DNA of 64,000 nt, taken from assembly GCF_947305955.1 (NCBI RefSeq), contig NZ_CAMZFB010000002.1, forward strand, positions 56,731 through 120,730. The letters run 5' to 3'. Position 1 is the first letter of the stretch, and every line of letters starts with the position of its first letter. This stretch comes from an uncultured Brevundimonas sp. (GTDB taxonomy: Bacteria; Pseudomonadota; Alphaproteobacteria; Caulobacterales; Caulobacteraceae). The notes beneath the pieces were generated by a model. It was given only the letters and a program-made list of their open reading frames with translations. It did not search any database and was not told where the DNA came from. The position numbers were made by a program, and so were the translations under genes. This document shows, piece after piece, positions 58,157 through 64,000 of this stretch.

Positions 58157-58726
58157 ATGCCCTTCCGTATCGCCCCCGTCGCTTCAGGATTTGCGGCTCT
58201 CGCCTGCGTGTTCGCGCTGTCGGCCTGTGACCGCACGCCGCCGCAGATGAAGGGTCCTAGCCCTGAGGAACAGGCCGCGGCCCCCGCATGGGAAAAGGAA
58301 GATGTCTGGCTCTATATGCCGGACCACATCATCAAACAGCGCATCGATGAAAAGGCGCTGACGCCCTATATGGATCAGGTGACCGCCGCCGCCGAGGCCG
58401 CGCTGAAGGCCGCTCCGCGCGAGGCGGGCTCATCCAACATGCTGCTGGTGATGATCAAGCCGGGCCAACGCGCCAAGTCGTGGATCGTCAGCAGCAAGCC
58501 CGAGCTGTCCCCTGAAAAGGTCGAGGGCGTCACCGCCGCCGTCAATGCCATCGCCGCCCCTGCGGTGAATGGCGGCCCCGTGCTGGTGGGCGTGCGCTTC
58601 AAGGCCTATGGCGGCGGCGAGCCGCTGATCAGCGAGCGTCCGCCCATCCCCAAGGACTGGTATCAATATTTTGGCGACAAGGGCCTGCTGGACGATGCGT
58701 TCATGGCCCGCGTCTGGCCTGACTGA
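58157..58726 (+). CDS. predicted lipoprotein of unknown function
   Basis: A 189-residue predicted lipoprotein (lipobox LSAC, about Cys23). The mature part EDVWLYMPDHIIKQRIDEKALTPYMDQVTAAAEAALKAAP and GPVLVGVRFKAYGGGE shows no catalytic motif I know. It ends 11 bp before fghA, so the two are almost surely cotranscribed. The start is taken at ATG 58157. Confidence 0.65.
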   Translation: MPFRIAPVASGFAALACVFALSACDRTPPQMKGPSPEEQAAAPAWEKEDVWLYMPDHIIKQRIDEKALTPYMDQVTAAAEAALKAAPREAGSSNMLLVMIKPGQRAKSWIVSSKPELSPEKVEGVTAAVNAIAAPAVNGGPVLVGVRFKAYGGGEPLISERPPIPKDWYQYFGDKGLLDDAFMARVWPD

Positions 58727-58737
58727 CCGGAGTGATT

Positions 58738-59571
58738 ATGGAAACCGTCAAAACCCACACCGTCCACGGCGGCAAGCTCAGCTATCTCAAGCATGACAGC
58801 GCCACCACCGGCACGCCCATGACCCTGTCGGTCTTCGTTCCGGCGGGTACAGGCCCGTTTCCGGTCCTCTACTGGCTGTCTGGCCTGACCTGCACAGAGG
58901 ACAATTTCACCACCAAGGCCGGTGCCTATCAGGCCGCCGCCGAGCATGGAGTGATCATCGTCGCGCCCGACACCTCGCCGCGCGGTGAGGGTGTGGCCGA
59001 TGACGAGGCCTATGATCTGGGGCAGGGCGCGGGCTTTTACGTCAATGCGACCCAAAAGCCTTGGGCACCGCATTTCCAGATGGAAGCCTATGTCACCGGC
59101 GAACTGATCGAAAAGGTCGAGGCCCAGTTTCCGGCCAATGGCGTGCGCGGCATTTCGGGCCACTCCATGGGCGGTCACGGCGCACTGACGCTGGCGCTGA
59201 AATATCCGGACCTGTTCAAGTCGGTCTCGGCCTTTGCGCCGATTTCTTCCCCGACCCGCTGCCCGTGGGGAGAGAAGGCCTTCACCGCCTATCTGGGCGA
59301 AGACCGTGCCGAATGGGCCAAGCACGACGCCGCATTGCTGATCGAGGCGGGCGCGGCCAAGGGCCGTTATGACGACATCCTTGTCGATCAGGGCGATGCC
59401 GACAGCTTCCTCGAAAACCAGCTGAAGCCGGAACTGCTTCAGGCCGCCGCCGACAAGGCGGGCCAGAAGCTGACGCTTCGGATGCAGCCGGGCTATGACC
59501 ACTCCTACTTCTTTATGGCCAGCTTCATTGCCGATCACGTCGCCTTCCACGCAGCGCGTCTGAAGGCCTAG
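58738..59571 (+). CDS. fghA: S-formylglutathione hydrolase
   Basis: A 277-residue alpha/beta-hydrolase (esterase D family) releasing formate and glutathione from S-formylglutathione, second step of the frmA pathway. The nucleophile Ser is in ISGHSMGGHGALTLALK (about residue 142); PVLYWLSGLTCTEDNFTTKAGAYQ is the oxyanion region and GYDHSYFFMASFI carries the catalytic His. ATG 58738 has CCGGAG 5 bases upstream. Same strand as frmA but with three genes between, unlike the usual direct adjacency. Confidence 0.95.
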   Translation: METVKTHTVHGGKLSYLKHDSATTGTPMTLSVFVPAGTGPFPVLYWLSGLTCTEDNFTTKAGAYQAAAEHGVIIVAPDTSPRGEGVADDEAYDLGQGAGFYVNATQKPWAPHFQMEAYVTGELIEKVEAQFPANGVRGISGHSMGGHGALTLALKYPDLFKSVSAFAPISSPTRCPWGEKAFTAYLGEDRAEWAKHDAALLIEAGAAKGRYDDILVDQGDADSFLENQLKPELLQAAADKAGQKLTLRMQPGYDHSYFFMASFIADHVAFHAARLKA

Positions 59572-59634
59572 CCCCTAAAAACCGCAGCCAAGGTCGCACT
59601 GTCGGAAAGCCGCAGGTGATGTTAGAGGGGGCGC

Positions 59635-59859
59635 ATGACCGATCTGGCCCCCTATGAACCGATGTTTTCCGCCCTGTGCACCGAGCTGGGCTTCTGCCTG
59701 CACGAAAAGGGGCAGGTGAAGGTGGTGGAGGCCCTGCCCAAGGGTCTGGACGCTGCCGTCCGCGCTGTCCTTCAGGCCGAGGGCCACTATGAGCCCGCCG
59801 CCTCGGGCGATCTGAAGCGCGGCATCCGCGACTGCATCAAGCAGCATCTGCCCGCTTAA
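59635..59859 (+). CDS. small protein of unknown function (74 residues)
   Basis: A 74-residue soluble protein starting MTDLAPYEPMFSALCTELGFCLHEKGQVKVVEALPKGLDAAVRAVL and ending IRDCIKQHLPA, predicted helical with three Cys. It is 63 bp downstream of fghA and followed by a terminator, so it is probably the last gene of that unit. No family recognised with confidence. Confidence 0.6.
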   Translation: MTDLAPYEPMFSALCTELGFCLHEKGQVKVVEALPKGLDAAVRAVLQAEGHYEPAASGDLKRGIRDCIKQHLPA

Positions 59860-59892
59860 CACGCGGACACATGACGCAAACTTAATCCCTGA

Positions 59893-59925
59893 AACGGCCC
59901 CGTACGTCTTGCGTGCGGGGCCGTT
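59893..59925 (+). terminator. terminator after fghA and the 74-residue protein gene
   Basis: AACGGCCCCG / CGGGGCCGTT with further near-complementary bases toward the loop (one GU), then TTGTTCTT. Confidence 0.85.
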
Positions 59926-59968
59926 GTTCTTAGTGTCGCGTAACCGCGACCATTGAGAGGGGACTGGC

Positions 59969-61780
59969 ATGGACCGTCGTCGTTTGCTTCAGGGATTTGC
60001 AGCCGGTGCTGCATTCGCAAGTCTGCCGATGGGGGCCGCACTGGCTGCACCGTCCGGCGAGGCTTCGGCCACTTTCCACGCCTTGCTGGACAAGATCACG
60101 CAGGATTTCCTGCTCAATGATCCGACGGCGCTGACCGCGTTTGGCATGGATCGCGGCGACAAGGGATGGGCGCGCTACAAGCTTTCCGACAACTCGCCCG
60201 AATATCTTGCGTCGCAGGACCGTCTGTTCCGCGAAACCATGCAGGCGCTGTCGCGCGTTGACCGCAATGCCCTGTCGCAAGGCGAGCGCGTCTGGTTCGA
60301 CTGGGTCAGCTTCTATGGCGAAACCAGCATTGCCTTTGAGGAAATGGGCTATGGTGTTGGCGGCTATCCCAGCCCCTATCGCATCAGCCAACTGACCGGC
60401 CAGTACCAGTTCGTGCCGGACTTTATGCGCAGCCAGCATCGCATCGAGGAATCCGATGACGCCGAGGCCTATCTGGCGCGTCTGGAAGACTTCGCCGTCC
60501 AATTGGAGCATGACCGCGTCAAGACGGCGCAAGATCAGGCCATGGGCGTGATCCCGCCCGACTTCATCATCCAGAAGACCCTGACCCAGATGCGCAATCT
60601 GGTTGAAGGCGACCCCTCGGCCCATTCGCTGGTCAGCAGCCTTGTCGAGCGCGCACAGGCCAAGGGCTTTGCGGGCGACTGGGCGCGCCGTGCCACGGCC
60701 ATTCTGGCGGAAAAAGTCTATCCGGCGGTCCAGAAGCAGATCGAGCTTTATGAAGCCGCCCTGCCGCGTTCGACCCACGATGCCGGCGCATGGAAGCAGC
60801 CGCGGGGCGATGAGTTCTACGCCCGCGCCCTGCGCTACTACACCAGCACCGATATGTCGGCGGACGAGATCCATCAGGTCGGCCTCGATCAGGTGGCCGA
60901 ACTGACGGCGCGGACCGAGGTCCTGCTGCAGAAGATCGGCCTGACGCAGGGTACGGTCGGTGAGCGCGTGGCCAGCCTGTCGGACCTGCCCGGTCAGGTC
61001 TATCCGAATACCGACGAGGGCAAGAAGGCGCTGATCGATGATCTCAACCGCGACATCGCCCACATGGATACCCTGCTGCCGCAGTATTTCGGACGTCTGC
61101 CGAAATCGCCGGTCGAGGTGCGCCGTATTCCGGCGGAGATCGAGATCGGTGCGCCGGGCGGCTACTATATGGGACCAGCACTGGATGGCTCGCGTCCGGG
61201 GGCCTTCTACATCAACCTGCGCGACACCGCGGAAGTGCCGAAATTCACCCTGCGTACCCTGACGTGGCACGAAGCCTCGCCGGGCCACCACTTCCAGGTG
61301 GCGCTGGGTATGGAGCAGGACGACCTGCCGCTGCTGTTCAAGGGCATCGGTTTCTCGGCCAACCTTGAGGGCTGGGGCCTGTATGCCGAGCAGCTGGCGG
61401 ACGAGATGGGCGTCTATAAGGACGATCCGTTGGGCGAGATCGGCTATCTGCAATCGCTGATGTTCCGCGCCTCGCGACTGGTGGTCGATACCGGCATGCA
61501 CGCCAAGCGCTGGAGCCGTGAACAGGCCATCCGCTACATGGTGGATGTGCTGGGCGACCAGGAGTCCAACGTCACCACCGAGGTCGAGCGTTACTGTGTC
61601 TGGACCGGTCAGGCCTGTGCCTACAAGGTCGGTCACAACGTCTGGGCTCGCCTGCGCCGCGAAACCGAGGCCCGTCTGGGCAGCCGTTTCGACATCCGCG
61701 CCTATCATGACTTCGGTCTGGCGTTGGGTCCGGTGCCGCTGTCGGTGCTGGAGCGCGAAATCGGTAACTGGAACGGCTGA
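59969..61780 (+). CDS. DUF885 secreted putative metallopeptidase (copy 2)
   Basis: A 603-residue exported protein with a twin-arginine-type N-terminus (DRRRLLQGFAAGAAFASLPMGAALAA). The family motif [10 protein letters not shown] (about residue 433) and [34 protein letters not shown] and [15 protein letters not shown] are conserved. Probably a periplasmic metal-dependent peptidase; direct function unknown. It is immediately followed (after a terminator) by a third, clearly related copy, suggesting tandem duplication. Confidence 0.87.
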   Translation: MDRRRLLQGFAAGAAFASLPMGAALAAPSGEASATFHALLDKITQDFLLNDPTALTAFGMDRGDKGWARYKLSDNSPEYLASQDRLFRETMQALSRVDRNALSQGERVWFDWVSFYGETSIAFEEMGYGVGGYPSPYRISQLTGQYQFVPDFMRSQHRIEESDDAEAYLARLEDFAVQLEHDRVKTAQDQAMGVIPPDFIIQKTLTQMRNLVEGDPSAHSLVSSLVERAQAKGFAGDWARRATAILAEKVYPAVQKQIELYEAALPRSTHDAGAWKQPRGDEFYARALRYYTSTDMSADEIHQVGLDQVAELTARTEVLLQKIGLTQGTVGERVASLSDLPGQVYPNTDEGKKALIDDLNRDIAHMDTLLPQYFGRLPKSPVEVRRIPAEIEIGAPGGYYMGPALDGSRPGAFYINLRDTAEVPKFTLRTLTWHEASPGHHFQVALGMEQDDLPLLFKGIGFSANLEGWGLYAEQLADEMGVYKDDPLGEIGYLQSLMFRASRLVVDTGMHAKRWSREQAIRYMVDVLGDQESNVTTEVERYCVWTGQACAYKVGHNVWARLRRETEARLGSRFDIRAYHDFGLALGPVPLSVLEREIGNWNG

Positions 61781-61846
61781 TAAAACTTCGGTGTTCACCC
61801 GCCTTTTGCGACGGTTTTTCGCGGCGGAGCACGTTATCTATCACCG

Positions 61847-61874
61847 GGGCTGACGGAGGATGGGCCGTCAGCCC
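61847..61874 (+). terminator. terminator between the two tandem DUF885 genes
   Basis: GGGCTGACGG / CCGTCAGCCC: perfect 10-bp stem with 8-base loop, then TTTT, 66 bp after the copy 2 stop; gives copy 3 an independent promoter or attenuated read-through. Confidence 0.85.
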
Positions 61875-61897
61875 TTTTGTATTGAGGGGAAAGTCAG

Positions 61898-63685
61898 ATG
61901 ATTGATCGTCGTCGGGTATTGATGGGGGCCGCTGCCGTGGCCGCTGCTGCACCCAGCCTTGCACAGGCTGCTGCGGCCTTGAGTGATGCGGATGCGCGGC
62001 TGAACAGCCTGCTGGATGGCTGGTTCGATGCCGACCTGCTGGAAAGTCCGGAGCGGGCGACGGGCCTGGGGCTGGACAAGGGCGAGCTGTCCTATCTGTC
62101 CCACCGCCTCAGCGAGGGCGGACTGAAGGCCCGCGAGGATGACCGCGCAAAGGCCATCAGCCGCTGGAACGAAATCCGCCGTTTCGACACCTCGGGCCTG
62201 AGCGAGGCGGGCAGGCTGAACTATGACATCGCCGCCTTTGGCCGCGAGACGTCTGCCCTTGGCGCTGCGCTTCCCTATGGCAGCGGTCGTTCGCCCTATG
62301 CCGTGACCCAGCTGTCGGGCGGCTATTATTCGACGCCGGACTTCCTCGAGAACCAGCACCGTATCGAGGACAAGGACGGGGCCGACGGCTTCCTCGCCCG
62401 CCTTGAGGCCTTTGCCGACCGACTGGACGGCGAGACGGAAATCACCCGCGCCGATGCGGCCATGGGCGTGATTGCGCCGGACTATATAATCGACCGCGCC
62501 CTGCCGCAGATCCGCACCCTGCGTGATATGGCGGCATCGGACTGGTCGATGGTCAAGGCGCTGGCCCGCAAGGAGGCAACCTTGGGCCTGTCGGGTTATG
62601 AGGACCGCGCCAAGACCCTGCTGGACACCAAGGTCAAACCCGCGCTGGCCCGCCAGATCGCCACCCTTGAGGACCTGCGCACCCGCGCGGTTCACGATGC
62701 CGGTGCATGGCGTCTGCCGCAGGGCGAGGAGTTCTATGCCAACGGCCTGCGCTCCAACACGACCACCACTCTGTCGGCGGACGAAATCCACCGCATGGGC
62801 GTGGAGCAGGTGGCCGAGATCAGTGCCGAACTGGACGTTATCCTGAAATCGCAGGGCTATACCCAAGGCACAGTGGGCGAGCGCGTTGATGCCCTGAACA
62901 AGGATCCGGCCCAGCTCTTCCCCAATACCGACGAGGGCAAGGAAGAACTGCTGAAGTGGCTGAACGACCAGATCAAGCAGCTGGACCCGATGCTGCCCGC
63001 CTATTTCGGCCGTCTGCCGCGCACCCACGTCGAGGTGCGCCGTGTGCCGGTGTCGATCCAGTCGGGTGCACCGGGCGGCTATTACCAAGGACCGCCGCTG
63101 GATGGCTCGCGTCCGGGTGTCTACTACATCAACCTGCGTGACAGCGGGAACTGGCCGCGCTTCTCGCTGCCGACCCTGACCTATCACGAGGCCTCGCCGG
63201 GCCACCACCTGCAGGTGGCCCTGCAGCGCGAGGCGGGCGAGTTGCCGCAATGGCGCCGTGCGGGCGGTTTCTCGGCCTTCAATGAGGGCTGGGCCCTTTA
63301 TGCCGAACAGGTCGCAGCCAACGACATGAACGCCTATGCCAACTATCCGCTGGGCCGTGCGGGCTTCCTGATGTCCTATCTGTTCCGCGCGGTGCGTCTG
63401 GTGGTCGATACCGGCATGCACGCCAAACGCTGGAGCCGCGAGGACGCCGTGGAATACATGGTCGCCTCGGGGGCCAAGCCGCGCGATGCCGCCAACAGCG
63501 AGATCAACCGCTATACCGTCTGGCCGGGTCAGGCCTGTGCCTACAAGGTCGGCCACACGGTGATCGCCCGCCTTCGCGCCGAGGCCGAGGCCAAGCCGGG
63601 CTTCGATCTTCGCCAGTTCCACGACAAGGTGCTGCTCAGCGGCTCGATGCCGTTGGCCGTGCTGGAGAAGCGTTTGCGGGGCTAA
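61898..63685 (+). CDS. DUF885 secreted putative metallopeptidase (copy 3)
   Basis: A 595-residue exported protein, twin-arginine-like start ([25 protein letters not shown]), homologous along its length to the gene at 59969. The motif [10 protein letters not shown] (about residue 429), [17 protein letters not shown] and [17 protein letters not shown] are conserved. Shared strings such as LDGSRPG and [12 protein letters not shown] show close paralogy. ATG 61898 is behind AGGGG. Ends before a strong terminator. Confidence 0.87.
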   Translation: MIDRRRVLMGAAAVAAAAPSLAQAAAALSDADARLNSLLDGWFDADLLESPERATGLGLDKGELSYLSHRLSEGGLKAREDDRAKAISRWNEIRRFDTSGLSEAGRLNYDIAAFGRETSALGAALPYGSGRSPYAVTQLSGGYYSTPDFLENQHRIEDKDGADGFLARLEAFADRLDGETEITRADAAMGVIAPDYIIDRALPQIRTLRDMAASDWSMVKALARKEATLGLSGYEDRAKTLLDTKVKPALARQIATLEDLRTRAVHDAGAWRLPQGEEFYANGLRSNTTTTLSADEIHRMGVEQVAEISAELDVILKSQGYTQGTVGERVDALNKDPAQLFPNTDEGKEELLKWLNDQIKQLDPMLPAYFGRLPRTHVEVRRVPVSIQSGAPGGYYQGPPLDGSRPGVYYINLRDSGNWPRFSLPTLTYHEASPGHHLQVALQREAGELPQWRRAGGFSAFNEGWALYAEQVAANDMNAYANYPLGRAGFLMSYLFRAVRLVVDTGMHAKRWSREDAVEYMVASGAKPRDAANSEINRYTVWPGQACAYKVGHTVIARLRAEAEAKPGFDLRQFHDKVLLSGSMPLAVLEKRLRG

Positions 63686-63708
63686 CCTGAGCGCTATCCA
63701 TGAAATGA

Positions 63709-63735
63709 GGGCCGGAGGATCACCTCCGGCCCTTT
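63709..63735 (+). terminator. terminator of DUF885 copy 3
   Basis: GGGCCGGAGG / CCTCCGGCCC: perfect 10-bp stem with loop ATCA, then TTT, 23 bp after the stop. Confidence 0.85.
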
Positions 63736-63738
63736 GCC

Positions 63739-64000
63739 TTATAGGGTCGCAGAATAGGTTGACGGCCACTGCGTCCAGTGAATGCCGAGGCAATCGGTCA
63801 TGGTCACCTCGCTCAGCAAGCTAAAGCTCCGGCCCGTCCAAACCCACTCGGCAGCCTCGCCGCAATCGCCGATGCCGCGCCCCTTGCCGAAGGCGCGGAG
63901 AGTGCGGGACTTTGGATCATAGTTGCTGTTGATCAACTGCGTGACAGCTTGGCCGGTCGTCGGGAAGCTGACGAGGCGGGCATTCGAGCCGTCATTGGCC
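63739..64000 (-). CDS. DUF1176 domain protein (5' end outside window)
   Basis: The C-terminal 86 residues of a minus-strand gene, entering from the right edge. GKGRGIGDCGEAAEWVWTGRSFSLLSE and DCLGIHWTQWPSTYSATL match the end of the DUF1176 family of exported proteins of unknown function, with the usual two Cys. The open frame continues to base 64000 without a stop, so only the tail is visible. It is convergent with DUF885 copy 3. Confidence 0.8.
   Translation of the reverse strand, partial: ANDGSNARLVSFPTTGQAVTQLINSNYDPKSRTLRAFGKGRGIGDCGEAAEWVWTGRSFSLLSEVTMTDCLGIHWTQWPSTYSATL

Overview
This is a 64 kb stretch of GC-rich alphaproteobacterial chromosome. Its gene content suggests a member of the Caulobacterales, close to Brevundimonas or Caulobacter: abundant secreted peptidases and lipoproteins, CobT, YdbH/YnbE/YdbL, several DUF885 proteins, and one perfect CtrA-type box (TTAA-N7-TTAACC). 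This placement is inferred from content only. Genes are tightly packed on both strands, often with 4-bp overlaps, and many units end in strong intrinsic terminators. I saw no IS element, prophage, CRISPR array or rRNA.

Layout. 1-6.3 kb: a truncated M1 aminopeptidase lipoprotein, an MFS drug exporter, and a PadR regulator divergent from a 2,4-dienoyl-CoA reductase gene (fadH-like). The fadH frame is broken by one in-frame TAG; a perfect 9-bp inverted repeat lies between padR and fadH. 6.3-19.3 kb: the most distinctive region, a 2,124-residue BapA/LapA-like adhesin followed by its own type I secretion system (TolC-like protein, ABC exporter, HlyD-like adaptor) and a PAS/pseudo-receiver/LuxR regulator, the last four genes overlapping end to end. 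19.4-30.5 kb: tRNA-Leu(CAA), a fumarylacetoacetase-family gene, an asparaginase-like operon, DsbB, COQ7, CobT with a phytase-like lipoprotein, a NYN/OST-HTH protein and a MarR-FUSC exporter pair. 30.5-41 kb: lepA, a stand-alone tadE/tadG pair, an M23 envelope peptidase, the ydbH-ynbE-ydbL operon and small lipoproteins, including a 45-residue entericidin.

41-51.4 kb: a ThDP enzyme, a DUF885 protein, trmD-rplS, tryptophan 2,3-dioxygenase, a CHAP-domain secreted protein with the CtrA box upstream, and the def-(small membrane protein)-fmt-truA cluster. 51.4-64 kb: a thioesterase, YnfA, a sirtuin lacking the zinc cysteines, an amidohydrolase, a LysR regulator divergent from the glutathione-dependent formaldehyde pathway (frmA ... 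fghA, separated by three genes), two tandem DUF885 proteins, and a truncated DUF1176 gene at the right edge.

Functional themes are envelope biogenesis (YdbH/YnbE/YdbL, M23, CHAP, lipoproteins, YqaA), surface adhesion (adhesin plus secretion system), translation and N-terminal processing (lepA, trmD, rplS, truA, fmt, def), and detoxification (frmA/fghA, VOC, MFS, FUSC). The strongest items for follow-up are the fadH amber codon, the adhesin's duplicated module flanking its RTX array together with the operon-encoded pseudo-receiver LuxR protein, the CtrA box, and the terminator whose 3' arm contains the next gene's ribosome binding site.
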